37,325 bases of DNA from the IMG/VR virus record IMGVR_UViG_3300019124_000020, positions 1-37,325 of that record. One strand, given 5' to 3'. This document shows, piece after piece, positions 11,152 to 18,725 of this stretch. The stretch's first letter is position 1. Each line of letters begins with the position of its first letter. The position numbers and the translations under genes are program-made. The DNA comes from a virus. The notes under the pieces were generated by a model. That model was given only the letters and a program-made list of their open reading frames with translations. It made no database searches and was not told the origin of the DNA.

Positions 11152-12945
11152 ATGAAGAAGCTGCTGTTTGACATCGAGACTGACGGGCTTCTCGATGTGC
11201 TGACCAAGGTTCACTCACTGGTCATCAAGGACACCGACACCGGGCAACGCTGGTCCTGCGCGGACAAGCCCGGGTACATGCCCGTCAAGGACGGTGTGCG
11301 AATGCTGATGGAAGCCGACCTCGTGATCGGCCACAACATCATCAAGTTCGACATCCCGGCCCTCCAGAAGGTGTACCCGTGGTTCGACATCGCGGTGGAC
11401 CGGATGCGCGACACGCTGGTCCTGGCCCGTCTGCTCTGGGCTGACGTTGGCGACATCGACGCGAAGCGTGTGAACAAGGGCTTCCCCCGGAAGCTCATTG
11501 GAGCGCACAGCCTGGAAGCCTGGGGCTTTCGCCTGGGCGTCCTGAAGGGTGAGTTCGGGAAGACCAGCGACTGGTCTGCCTGGACGCCCGAGATGCAGGC
11601 GTACTGCGAACAGGACGTTGAGGTGACTGATGCCCTGTGGAAGCGGATCGCGGCCAAGGAACCGGCACCGAGGGCGGTGACCCTGGAGACATGGTTCGCC
11701 TACATCATCGCCAAGCAGGAGAGGTTCGGCTACACGTTCGACAGGGACAAGGCAGTCAAGCTGTACATGACCCTGCTGGAGAAGCGGCAGGAGATCGACC
11801 GTGAACTGAAGAAGTTCTTCGGCTCGTGGTACGTGTCGCTCGGGACGTTCACCCCGAAGGCCAACAACAGCAAGGCCGGGTACACCAAGGGCGCCCCCTT
11901 CACCAAGCTCAAGCTGGTGGAGTTCAACCCCTCGTCGCGCCAGCAGATCGCCAACCGGCTGATCAAGCTGTATGGCTGGAAGCCCCAGGCGTTCACCGAG
12001 AGCGGCCAGCCCCAGGTCGATGAAGACATCCTGGCCGACCTCCCGTACCCGCCGTGCAAGCTCCTGGCCGAACGGTTCATGCTGGAGAAGCGGATCGGGC
12101 AACTGGCCGAGGGTGACAACGCTTGGCTCAAGCTCGAACGCAATGGCCGCATCCACGGCTCCGTGAACACCATCGGGGCGGTGACCGGGCGATGCACCCA
12201 CAGCTACCCGAACGTGGCCCAGGTGCCATCCGTTCGTGCGCCGTATGGGGCCGAGTGCCGGGAACTGTTCTGCGCCCCGCCTGGAATGACCCAGGTAGGT
12301 GCGGACGCCTCGGGCCTGGAACTGCGGTGTCTCGCCCACTACATGGCCCGGTACGACGGTGGTGCCTACGCACAACTGCTGCTCACTGGTGACGTTCACA
12401 CGGCCAACCAGCAGGCGGCAGGACTTCCCACCCGCGACAACGCCAAGACGTTCATCTACGCCTTCCTCTACGGGGCGGGCGACGAAAAGATCGGGCAGAT
12501 CGTGGGCAAGGGCGCGAAGGAAGGGAAGCGCCTGAAGGAGTCCTTCCTGAAGAAGACCCCCGCGCTGAAGCGACTCAAGGATGCCGTGGCATTCAAGGTC
12601 AAGCAGCACGGCTTCCTAACCGGCATCGACGGACGCAAGCTCAAGGTCCGTTCGGAACACGCCGCACTCAACACCCTTCTGCAATCCGCTGGTGCCCTGC
12701 TCGTGAAGCAGGCGACCGTCAACCTGTATCAGGAACTCACCCGCCGTGGCTACGTGTGGGGAACCGACTGGGCGATGGTGGCCCACGTCCACGACGAGTA
12801 CCAGCTTCACGTCCGCACCGAACTCGCTGAAGAGGTTTCCAAGGTTGCCGTCTGGTCCTTCCAGCAGGCAGGCCGCGACTTCGACTGGCGGTGCCCGCTC
12901 GATGGCGAGGCGAAGCTCGGTGCCAACTGGAAGGAGTGCCACTGA
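11152..12945 (+). CDS. DNA polymerase, gp5-like (family A)
   Basis: A 597-residue replicative polymerase; T7 gp5 is 704. The 3'-5' exonuclease domain starts with FDIETDGL (Asp7, Glu9) and continues with VIGHNIIKFDIPAL and YCEQDVEVTDALW. The polymerase domain has GADASGLELRCLAHYM with Asp385, PTRDNAKTFIYAFLYGAGDE (the O helix), and HVHDEYQL with Asp548. Between FGSWY (ends residue 227) and NPSSR (starts 259) there are only 31 residues. In T7 this stretch holds the thioredoxin-binding loop and is more than twice as long, so thioredoxin-dependent processivity may be absent. The start has AGCGAGGAATCC before the ATG. The stop overlaps the next ATG as TGATG. Confidence 0.96.
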   Translation: MKKLLFDIETDGLLDVLTKVHSLVIKDTDTGQRWSCADKPGYMPVKDGVRMLMEADLVIGHNIIKFDIPALQKVYPWFDIAVDRMRDTLVLARLLWADVGDIDAKRVNKGFPRKLIGAHSLEAWGFRLGVLKGEFGKTSDWSAWTPEMQAYCEQDVEVTDALWKRIAAKEPAPRAVTLETWFAYIIAKQERFGYTFDRDKAVKLYMTLLEKRQEIDRELKKFFGSWYVSLGTFTPKANNSKAGYTKGAPFTKLKLVEFNPSSRQQIANRLIKLYGWKPQAFTESGQPQVDEDILADLPYPPCKLLAERFMLEKRIGQLAEGDNAWLKLERNGRIHGSVNTIGAVTGRCTHSYPNVAQVPSVRAPYGAECRELFCAPPGMTQVGADASGLELRCLAHYMARYDGGAYAQLLLTGDVHTANQQAAGLPTRDNAKTFIYAFLYGAGDEKIGQIVGKGAKEGKRLKESFLKKTPALKRLKDAVAFKVKQHGFLTGIDGRKLKVRSEHAALNTLLQSAGALLVKQATVNLYQELTRRGYVWGTDWAMVAHVHDEYQLHVRTELAEEVSKVAVWSFQQAGRDFDWRCPLDGEAKLGANWKECH

Positions 12946-13166
12946 TGGACATCCGCGTCCTTCACCGCGCCTACATCCAGCCCTTCTCGCTTCAGTCCGA
13001 CTACGCCAGGGAACACGCCTTCGAGGTGGCCGAACTGGCGAGTCGTGGACTGATTACCACACAGGTATGGGCAGACCAGTACGGCAAGCACTGGCGTGTG
13101 ACCCAAGCAGGTCTCGCCCTTCTCGAACAGACAACCCTCGGAGATACCCCATGCGTTACACCGTGA
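12945..13166 (+). CDS. Small winged-helix protein, 73 aa
   Basis: The ATG shares one base with the DNA polymerase stop (TGATG), which decides this start over an open frame that runs further upstream. The protein has an N-terminal helix region (YAREHAFEVAELASRGLITT) followed by a beta hairpin (YGKHWRVTQAGLALLEQ), in the order of a compact winged helix. Similar small proteins follow the polymerase gene in related phages, but I know of no function. A phage promoter lies inside its coding sequence, where it encodes LITTQVW. It overlaps the next gene by 16 bases. Confidence 0.65.
   Translation: MDIRVLHRAYIQPFSLQSDYAREHAFEVAELASRGLITTQVWADQYGKHWRVTQAGLALLEQTTLGDTPCVTP
13052..13070 (+). promoter_or_regulatory. 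Phage RNAP promoter P6, inside a gene
   Basis: GATTACCACACAGGTATGG lies within the 73-aa gene and would drive the genes from 13151, including ThyX, exonuclease and ribonucleotide reductase. It matches the consensus fully although it is also coding. Confidence 0.75.
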
Positions 13167-13363
13167 TCGTCGAAGACACCCCCCGTGGTGTCTGCATCGG
13201 CTACGCCGAGAGCCGCAACGGATGCCAGGACCACCCGGCGTCCTCGCTGGCTACCCACGTGGTCACGTCCTTTGCCCTGACGGTGGACAACTTGGTCCGC
13301 CGCAATCTGCTCGTGGTCGATCAGCAGAAGCTGCTCACCGGCCCGCGTCGTGAAAGGGTCTGA
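13151..13363 (+). CDS. Hypothetical protein, 70 aa
   Basis: The start at ATG 13151 lies 16 bases inside the preceding gene, with GGAG nine bases upstream. The product begins with a beta strand (RYTVIVEDTPRGVCIGYAES), then a more polar middle, then a helix-like segment (VTSFALTVDNLVRRNLLVV), and ends basic (GPRRERV). No family is recognised, and no membrane segment is convincing. It is the first full gene after promoter P6 and two bases from the next gene's start, so it belongs to the nucleotide-metabolism transcript. Confidence 0.55.
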   Translation: MRYTVIVEDTPRGVCIGYAESRNGCQDHPASSLATHVVTSFALTVDNLVRRNLLVVDQQKLLTGPRRERV

Positions 13364-13365
13364 CC

Positions 13366-13455
13366 ATGCCGCTGCTGTCGATCTGGCTCATGATCTTCGG
13401 CCCCTGGTTCATCCCCGGCGCTCCCAAGCGTGAGCAGAAGGAGGACGACGAATGA
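13366..13455 (+). CDS. 29-aa membrane peptide
   Basis: ATG 13366 follows the previous stop by two bases, with AAAGGG upstream. The product is a hydrophobic helix (LLSIWLMIFGPWFI) followed by a charged tail (KREQKEDDE), so a single membrane anchor with a cytoplasmic tail is likely. Its stop overlaps the ThyX start as ATGA. Function is unknown. It is one of the few holin-sized membrane genes seen near lysis-related functions, but nothing else supports a lysis role. Confidence 0.5.
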   Translation: MPLLSIWLMIFGPWFIPGAPKREQKEDDE

Positions 13456-14132
13456 AGCAGGGTGCGCTGTACGTCGATCACATGGGCACCGACTTGTCGG
13501 TCGTCCGTGCAGCCAAGGTGTCGTTTGCCAACGATGCGACCGTCCAGCGGTTCATCGACGACATCGAGGCCAAGCAGCTTGGGTGCCGCAGCCACTCGGC
13601 GTTGATCCGATACCTGGCCCGGCACAACCACTGGACTCCGTTCGGTCACACCGCGATCACCTTGCGGATGGCCGCTCCGGTCCCGATCCGTACCCAGTGC
13701 TTCAAGCACAAGGTCGGCTTCGTGGAGAACGAGGAGTCCCGCAGGTACATCAGCAGCCGCCCCGCGCTGTTCGTCCCCGACGAGTTCCGCAAGGCTCCCG
13801 AGGACGGCAAGACCAAGCAGGGCAGCGGTGGTGTCCATCCCAAGTCGCGCATGTGGCGCTTGGCCTACCAGCTTCACACCGAGCAGAGCATCAACCTGTA
13901 CATGGACATGCTGGCCGATGGCGTTTGCCCCGAGCAGGCCCGCTTCGTCTTGCCGCAAGGCTGCATCGTGAACTGGTACTGGACCGGCAACCTCGCCGCC
14001 TACGCCCGTTTCTTCAACCAGCGCAGCGACTCCCATGCCCAGAAGGAGGTGCAGGAGTTGGCCGCGCTTGTCGCATCCATCGTCGCGCCCCTGTTCCCCG
14101 TGAGCTGGGCCGCGCTCACTGAGAAGAGGTGA
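13452..14132 (+). CDS. thyX: Flavin-dependent thymidylate synthase
   Basis: A 226-residue ThyX that methylates dUMP to dTMP using methylene-tetrahydrofolate, FAD and NADPH. The signature region reads KHKVGFVENEESRRY (residues 85-99), a phage variant of the ThyX motif RHRxxSxNExSxR. It keeps N-E-x-S-R but has Lys-His-Lys at the front. SHSALIRYLARHNHWTPFGH is the conserved N-terminal helix region, and CPEQARFVLPQG the later dUMP-binding part. The start overlaps the preceding stop. With the MazG-like enzyme and ribonucleotide reductase downstream, it forms a dNTP supply cluster that would let the phage make dTMP independently of a host ThyA. Confidence 0.92.
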   Translation: MKQGALYVDHMGTDLSVVRAAKVSFANDATVQRFIDDIEAKQLGCRSHSALIRYLARHNHWTPFGHTAITLRMAAPVPIRTQCFKHKVGFVENEESRRYISSRPALFVPDEFRKAPEDGKTKQGSGGVHPKSRMWRLAYQLHTEQSINLYMDMLADGVCPEQARFVLPQGCIVNWYWTGNLAAYARFFNQRSDSHAQKEVQELAALVASIVAPLFPVSWAALTEKR

Positions 14133-14136
14133 ATCC

Positions 14137-14463
14137 ATGAAAAAGCTCCTGACCGTGCTCTGCATCAGCCTTGCGCTGACCAGCACTCCCGCCCTCGCGT
14201 CGCTCCGTATGGGTGGATCGTTCTCTTCGTTCCGCCCGACCATCGGGGTGGCTCCGATGCCACGCCCGGTCTCCGTCCCCCCGAAGGTCGCTCCGGCTCC
14301 GGTGAAGACGCCTGAGGCTCCCAAGGTCACGCCTGTGACCTCGGCTGCTGGGGGCGCTGCCGCGTCCTCGGCGTCCTCTTCGAGCGTCTGGTCCTGGCTC
14401 CCTGCCGTATTCATGTTGGGTTGGTTGCTCGGTGACTCCAGCGACGACAAGGAGAAAAAGTGA
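14137..14463 (+). CDS. Exported Pro/Ala/Ser-rich protein with C-terminal membrane helix
   Basis: A 108-residue protein with GAGAAGAGGTG before the ATG. The N-terminus is a clear Sec signal peptide: KK, then LLTVLCISLALTSTPALA with a predicted AxA cleavage near residue 21. A Pro/Val/Ala/Lys-rich stretch follows (VPPKVAPAPVKTPEAPK), then Ser/Ala repeats, a hydrophobic helix (VWSWLPAVFMLGWLLG) and an acidic-basic tail (DSSDDKEKK). It would be anchored in the inner membrane with a periplasmic Pro-rich region. An envelope role such as superinfection exclusion is possible but not shown. It is unusual inside a replication block. Its stop overlaps the next ATG. Confidence 0.65.
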   Translation: MKKLLTVLCISLALTSTPALASLRMGGSFSSFRPTIGVAPMPRPVSVPPKVAPAPVKTPEAPKVTPVTSAAGGAAASSASSSSVWSWLPAVFMLGWLLGDSSDDKEKK

Positions 14464-14663
14464 TGGACGAAGACGACGGCATTGTGTTCGAGGAGTCCGT
14501 GCCGTTTGCCGCTAGTGCCTGCGTTCAAGACCTGATCGCCCTGGCTCACGCCCACGAGGAGATCAGGGATGCGGACATGCGGAAACGTCTGTTGACCGCT
14601 GCGGACCAAGTGCTGAAGTTGATGACCGTAACCATCTATCCCACCACAGGCACCCCGCAATGA
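14463..14663 (+). CDS. Hypothetical protein, 66 aa
   Basis: The ATG at 14463 overlaps the upstream TGA (TGATG). A GTG three bases earlier is in frame, but AAGGAG upstream suits either start. The product has an acidic N-terminus (DEDDGIVFEESV), then two helices (CVQDLIALAHAHEEI and MRKRLLTAADQVLKLMTV). No family is recognised. It overlaps the exonuclease start as ATGA, so it is embedded in the same translational chain. Confidence 0.55.
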   Translation: MDEDDGIVFEESVPFAASACVQDLIALAHAHEEIRDADMRKRLLTAADQVLKLMTVTIYPTTGTPQ

Positions 14664-15442
14664 CGACCATAGCCCTGATTGATGGGGACATCTTCGCCTA
14701 CGAAGCAGCAGCCGCAGCCGAAGAACCCATCAACTGGGGCGACGATCTCTGGACCCTCCACGCCTACGAGACGCCCGCCAAGGAGGCTCTGTTCGACCGC
14801 ATCAAGAGCCTTCAGGAAGCGGTTGGGGCGGACGAGGTGATCGTTGCCCTGTCCGACAAGGACAACTTCCGCAAGCGCATCCTGCCTTCGTACAAGGCCA
14901 ACCGCGCTGGTGTGCGGAAGCCCATGCTGCTGGTCCCCCTCAAGAACCACCTCAGGGAGAACTTCAAGTTCTACGAGAGGCCCGGCCTGGAGGGAGACGA
15001 CATCCTCGGAATCCTGTCCACCTGGGGAAACCTCAAGGGAGACAAGATCATCGTCTCCAAGGACAAGGACTTCCGGTCCATTCCCGGCAAGGTGTTCTAC
15101 GCCAACCGCCCCGATGACGGGGTGATCGAGGTGTCGGAACACGAAGCCGACCAGTTCCACATGATCCAGACCCTGATGGGTGACCCGACCGATGGCTACA
15201 AGGGTTGCCCGGGGATCGGCATCAAGACTGCCGAGAAGGTGATCGCCAAGGCTCTCGATGAGGGAACCCCTTGGGCATCCCCGAAAGACCTTCGCGCCCT
15301 CTACTGGAAGCATGTGGTCGCTGCCTACGAGAAGGCTGGCCTGAGTGAAGAGGAAGCCCTGGTTCAAGCCCGGTGCGCCCGAATCCTCCGCGCCAGTGAT
15401 TACGACTTCAAGAACAAGGAACCCATCCTATGGACTCCGTGA
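14660..15442 (+). CDS. 5'-3' exonuclease, gp6-like
   Basis: A 260-residue flap-type exonuclease (T7 gp6 is about 300 residues) that removes RNA primers and degrades host DNA. The FEN core is visible: ALIDGDIFAY with Asp8 and Asp10, then SDKDNFRKRILPSYKANR (the helical-arch region), GLEGDDILGI and IIVSKDKDF, whose Asp residues bind metal. GDPTDGYKGCPGIGIKTAEK is the helix-hairpin-helix DNA-binding part. All metal ligands appear present. It starts in an ATGA overlap and ends 13 bases inside the DUF3310 gene. Confidence 0.93.
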   Translation: MTTIALIDGDIFAYEAAAAAEEPINWGDDLWTLHAYETPAKEALFDRIKSLQEAVGADEVIVALSDKDNFRKRILPSYKANRAGVRKPMLLVPLKNHLRENFKFYERPGLEGDDILGILSTWGNLKGDKIIVSKDKDFRSIPGKVFYANRPDDGVIEVSEHEADQFHMIQTLMGDPTDGYKGCPGIGIKTAEKVIAKALDEGTPWASPKDLRALYWKHVVAAYEKAGLSEEEALVQARCARILRASDYDFKNKEPILWTP

Positions 15443-15738
15443 ACCACCCCCCGCACTACGAGCGGAAGGCGGATTCGCTGTCCATTGCAGTCCGTGCTGC
15501 CCTGACCGACAACGGTGACATCGACCCCCTGAACCTTGAGTGCTTCGAGGCGATGGCTTCGATGCTCACCGTTGAAGAAATGCGCGGGTATCTGCGTGGC
15601 AACAGCTTCAAGTACCGCTGGCGCTACACCCACAAGAACGGGACCGAAGACCTCCGCAAGGCTCTCTGGTACGAGAAGAAGCTGCTCCTGCTGGAGGAAA
15701 CGGTCGCTCGCTACATCGACCCCGAGAAGAACAAATGA
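15430..15738 (+). CDS. DUF3310 protein
   Basis: A 102-residue protein with the DUF3310 pattern: VNHPPHY near the N-terminus, LECFEAMASM, YLRGNSFKYRWRYTHKNGTE with DLRKALWY, and a final helix (KLLLLEETVARYI). The family is common in phages, where it is sometimes labelled a nucleotide kinase-like protein; its reaction is not established. It lies between the exonuclease and the MazG-like enzyme and overlaps both, which suggests a link with nucleotide metabolism. The start is 13 bases inside the exonuclease gene. Confidence 0.88.
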   Translation: MDSVNHPPHYERKADSLSIAVRAALTDNGDIDPLNLECFEAMASMLTVEEMRGYLRGNSFKYRWRYTHKNGTEDLRKALWYEKKLLLLEETVARYIDPEKNK

Positions 15739-16064
15739 GATTCGCTGAATACCAAGAACAAGCTCACCCCTTCGCCGAGTACAAACACGACGAGTACCCC
15801 TTCCTCGGCCTCGCTGAAGAGACCGGCGAGTTCCTGGGCATCGCCGCCAAGATCGCCCGAGGCGACGACCTCGCGGCTCGCTTCGGCTCCCAGGAAGCTG
15901 TCGTCCAGAAAGCCCTCAAGGAAGCGGGTGACGTGCTGTGGATGCTGTCCGAGTGCCTGACCCAGATGGGCCTGTCGCTCGAAGATGCCGCCAAACTCAA
16001 CATCGAGAAGCTGACCGACCGCAAGGCCCGCAACGTGATCAAGGGGAGCGGGGATGACCGTTAA
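15735..16064 (+). CDS. MazG-like nucleotide pyrophosphohydrolase
   Basis: A 109-residue all-alpha NTP pyrophosphatase. The metal site EExxE is Glu28, Glu29 and Glu32 in LAEETGEF, and ExxD is Glu63 and Asp66 in KEAGDVLWML. LEDAAKLNIEKLTDRKARNV matches the C-terminal helix of the family. MazG-type enzymes hydrolyse dNTPs or ppGpp-related nucleotides; phage forms have been proposed to adjust nucleotide pools, but the substrate cannot be read from sequence. It overlaps DUF3310 by four bases and the reductase by eleven. Confidence 0.88.
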   Translation: MRFAEYQEQAHPFAEYKHDEYPFLGLAEETGEFLGIAAKIARGDDLAARFGSQEAVVQKALKEAGDVLWMLSECLTQMGLSLEDAAKLNIEKLTDRKARNVIKGSGDDR

Positions 16065-18051
16065 GCACGTGCCCTCAACACGCGCCCAGGTCGTCACCCG
16101 CCGCACTTACAACCGCCCCCTGGACGCCGCTGGTGTGGTGTTCGAGGACTGGACGCAGACTGTGGATCGGGTGATGGGCCATCAGCGGTGGTTGTGGGAA
16201 CGTGCCCAAGGTCGCGGCCTGGACATCGTTCAAGCCGCCGAACTGGACGAACTGCGCGACCTCCTGCTGGAGCGCAAGGTGTCCGTCGCCGGTCGCACCC
16301 TGTGGCTCGGTGGCACCGAGATCGCCAAGCGCCGGGAAGCCAGCCAGTTCAATTGCTCGTTCACCCACATCGAGACGGTGTACGACGTTGTGGATGCCCT
16401 GTGGCTCCTGCTGCAAGGCTGCGGTGTCGGCTTCCGTCCCATCGTGGGGCAGCTGACCGGCTACCAGAAACCAATCCAGAAGCTGACCGTGATCCGCTCC
16501 AAGCGGACCTGCAAGGGTGGCCTGGAACACAACGTGGAGACCTTCGATGCTGACACCGGAGTGTGGACCCTCAAGGTCGGGGACAGTGCCGAAGCCTGGG
16601 CCAAGTTCGTCGGAAAGCTGGTGGCCCACAAGTTTCCCGCCCGTGAACTTGTACTCGACTTCTCCGAGGTACGTCCGGCCGGCGAGCGACTTTCTGGCTA
16701 CGGATGGATCAGCTCCGGTGACGCCGCCTTCGCCAAGGCTTGCACCGAAATCCACAACATCCTGAATCGCCGTGCAGGCTCCCTGCTGTCCCGCATCGAC
16801 ATCCTCGATGTGGTGAACTGGCTGGGCACCGTCCTGTCCTCGCGCCGGTCTGCGGAGATCGCGCTGATGCCCTTCGGGGAGGAAGAGTGGGAGGAGTTCG
16901 CCGCTGCCAAACGCGAGTTCTGGGTCAACAACCCGCAACGCGCCCAGTCGAACAACTCGCTGATCTTCAACCAGAAGCCGACGCGGGAGCAGCTGGAGCG
17001 CATCTTCGACCTGATGGTGTCGTCAGGTGGATCTGAGCCTGGATTCATCAACCGGGAAGCTGCGACCCGCCGTGCCCCCTGGTTCAAGGGCGTGAACCCG
17101 TGCGCCGAAATCCTGCTCGGGAACAAGTCCTTCTGCAACCTCGTGGAGGTGGACGTAGGCAAGTTCAGGGGTGACTCCTCGGGCCTGATCCGTGCCGTAG
17201 AGTTGGCCGCTCGTGCCTGCTACCGGCAGACGTGCGTGAACCTTCAGGACGGCATCCTGCAAGAGGCGTGGCACCTGAACAACCAGTTCCTGCGGCTGCT
17301 GGGGGTTGGACTCACGGGCATTGTTCGTCGCCCTGATCTATCCACCTATGCATACGAGGAACTGAAGCGGGCAGCGGTCGCCGCCGCCTACGCGATGGCT
17401 GACAGCCTGGGGATGCCGCGTCCGAAGAACGTCACCACGGTCAAGCCCTCGGGCACCGTGTCGAAGATCATGGACACGACCGAAGGGGTCCACAAGCCGC
17501 TGGGCCGGTACATCTTCAACAACGTGGTGTTCTCCAAGCACGACCCGCTGGTGCCGGAACTGCGTGGTGCTGGCTACCGGGTGTTCGACCACCCGCTGGA
17601 CAAGGATTCCGTCCTGGCAACCCTGCCGGTGGACTGGAGTGACGTTCCGTTCGACAAGGTGACCAAGGAGGTGGATGGCAAGACCGTCCAACTGGAGGTC
17701 AACCTCGAATCCGCGGTGGCCCAGTTGGAGCGGTACAAGATGCTCCAGACCCACTGGTGTCAGCAGAACGTGTCCTGCACGATCTCCTACGACGCCTCGG
17801 AGGTTCCGGCCATCATCGACTGGCTGCTGGCGAACTGGGACTCCTACGTCGGTGTGAGCTTCCTGTTCCGCGCCGATCCCACCAAGACGGCGAAGGACTT
17901 GGGCTACCTCTACCTGCCCCAAGAAGTGGTGACCGAGGAGACCTTCAAAGCCTACGTGGCGAACCTGTCTCCCATCGAGATCGACAAGGGCAACAGCCTG
18001 GACGAACTTCAGGACGACGGCTGCGCTACGGGTGCCTGCCCGATCCGCTGA
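16054..18051 (+). CDS. nrdJ: Class II (B12-dependent) ribonucleotide reductase
   Basis: A 665-residue monomeric adenosylcobalamin-dependent ribonucleoside triphosphate reductase, which makes dNTPs from NTPs without oxygen dependence. Active-site residues line up with the Lactobacillus leichmannii enzyme: Cys101 in FNCSFTH, radical Cys350 and Glu352 in NPCAEI, and Cys361 in SFCNLVEV. The 350-361 spacing equals that of Cys408 and Cys419. The C-terminal redox pair Cys657 and Cys662 in CATGACPIR sits four positions from the end, as in that enzyme. KPSGTVSKIMDTTEGVHKP is the phosphate-binding loop. It depends on host cobalamin. The start lies inside the MazG-like gene with AAGGGGAG upstream. A terminator follows. 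Confidence 0.95.
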   Translation: MTVKHVPSTRAQVVTRRTYNRPLDAAGVVFEDWTQTVDRVMGHQRWLWERAQGRGLDIVQAAELDELRDLLLERKVSVAGRTLWLGGTEIAKRREASQFNCSFTHIETVYDVVDALWLLLQGCGVGFRPIVGQLTGYQKPIQKLTVIRSKRTCKGGLEHNVETFDADTGVWTLKVGDSAEAWAKFVGKLVAHKFPARELVLDFSEVRPAGERLSGYGWISSGDAAFAKACTEIHNILNRRAGSLLSRIDILDVVNWLGTVLSSRRSAEIALMPFGEEEWEEFAAAKREFWVNNPQRAQSNNSLIFNQKPTREQLERIFDLMVSSGGSEPGFINREAATRRAPWFKGVNPCAEILLGNKSFCNLVEVDVGKFRGDSSGLIRAVELAARACYRQTCVNLQDGILQEAWHLNNQFLRLLGVGLTGIVRRPDLSTYAYEELKRAAVAAAYAMADSLGMPRPKNVTTVKPSGTVSKIMDTTEGVHKPLGRYIFNNVVFSKHDPLVPELRGAGYRVFDHPLDKDSVLATLPVDWSDVPFDKVTKEVDGKTVQLEVNLESAVAQLERYKMLQTHWCQQNVSCTISYDASEVPAIIDWLLANWDSYVGVSFLFRADPTKTAKDLGYLYLPQEVVTEETFKAYVANLSPIEIDKGNSLDELQDDGCATGACPIR

Positions 18052-18058
18052 TCGACTG

Positions 18059-18105
18059 ACCCCCTCCATGCCCCTCAACCGGGTGTGCGGGGGGTTTTCT
18101 TTTTT
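18059..18105 (+). terminator. Intrinsic terminator after RNR
   Basis: ACCCCC (18059-18064) pairs with GGGGGT (18090-18095), enclosing an internal loop, followed by TTTTCTTTTTT. It ends the replication and nucleotide transcript just before the structural-gene promoter. Confidence 0.75.
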
Positions 18106-18124
18106 GATTTCCACACAGTTGTGG
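18106..18124 (+). promoter_or_regulatory. Phage RNAP promoter P7
   Basis: GATTTCCACACAGTTGTGG, one base from P1. It heads the structural genes. Its final GG is part of the GGAGG Shine-Dalgarno sequence (18123-18127) of the next gene, so the transcript leader is only about ten bases long. Confidence 0.78.
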
Positions 18125-18133
18125 AGGGCGCAA

Positions 18134-18349
18134 ATGAAATGTCCTTCGATTCCCAAGGAACTGATCGACTACCTCGAATCGACGATCCCTGAACGCTGCC
18201 CAGACGCTCGCATGTCGGACCGCGAAATCTGGATGTACGCCGGGAAGCGAGACCTCGTGAGGGGGTTGATCGCCCAGTTCCAGTCCCAACAGGAAAACCT
18301 TTTGGAGGAGCCAATCCGTGTGTACCAAGCCGAAGGTCTCAATGCCTGA
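18134..18349 (+). CDS. Hypothetical structural-region protein, 71 aa
   Basis: I start at ATG 18134, six bases after GGAGG, which overlaps promoter P7; a longer frame upstream would cross the terminator. The product is mostly helical and polar (PKELIDYLESTIPERCPD, then DLVRGLIAQFQSQQENLLEE). No family is recognised. Its position, before the gp7.3-like and portal genes, matches the small T7 genes 6.5-7, which include host-range and virion proteins. It overlaps the following gene by 32 bases. Confidence 0.6.
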   Translation: MKCPSIPKELIDYLESTIPERCPDARMSDREIWMYAGKRDLVRGLIAQFQSQQENLLEEPIRVYQAEGLNA

Positions 18350-18485
18350 ACCGGCTGCTCCCGCTGCACCCCCGCCGCCGGTCGAAAAGACGGTGGACCA
18401 GCTTGATCTCGCTGACGAGATGAAGCGCAAGTTCCAGGGCACCCGCAACAGCATGAACCAACTCAAGATCAAACTGAAGGAGTGA
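18318..18485 (+). CDS. MC-starting Pro-rich virion-type protein, 55 aa
   Basis: GTG 18318 with GGAGGAG (18304-18310) seven bases upstream. An in-frame ATG at 18342 lacks such a site. The peptide starts MCTKPKVSMPEPAAP, is proline-rich to about residue 22, then has a charged helix (VDQLDLADEMKRKFQ). The N-terminus closely resembles that of the next protein (MCSKPKV), suggesting tandem duplication or shared N-terminal processing. It is probably a minor virion or adsorption protein, inferred from position and similarity. The overlap with the gene upstream supports coupled translation. Confidence 0.6.
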   Translation: MCTKPKVSMPEPAAPAAPPPPVEKTVDQLDLADEMKRKFQGTRNSMNQLKIKLKE

Positions 18486-18492
18486 CAGAACC

Positions 18493-18714
18493 ATGTGTTC
18501 CAAACCCAAGGTGCAAGTCCAAGAGGCACCCCCGCCGCCTGCCCCACCCGCCCCGGCAGTCGCACCCCAGACCGCCCAGACCGCAGTCGCAACGGCGACT
18601 GACGAAGGGGGCCTCCGCAAGCGCAAGCGCGAAGGCCGCAACTCCCTGCGGATCGACGCGAATGTGGCTGGCGAGAACGGCGCTGGTGGCAACGGTCTGA
18701 ACATCCCGCGATAA
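18493..18714 (+). CDS. gp7.3-like minor virion protein
   Basis: A 73-residue protein, AAGGAG upstream. It starts MCSKPKV, continues with a Pro/Ala-rich linker, and ends with a basic stretch (LRKRKREGRNSLRI) and a glycine-rich tail (GAGGNGLNIPR). The pattern 'GRKK-R-GKKSL ... GGGINI' at the end of T7 gp7.3, a small tail protein needed for adsorption, is similar. The position just before the portal gene is also that of gp7.3. The protein has little regular structure, so the call rests on tail pattern and synteny. Confidence 0.65.
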   Translation: MCSKPKVQVQEAPPPPAPPAPAVAPQTAQTAVATATDEGGLRKRKREGRNSLRIDANVAGENGAGGNGLNIPR

Positions 18715-18725
18715 GGAGGATGCGA

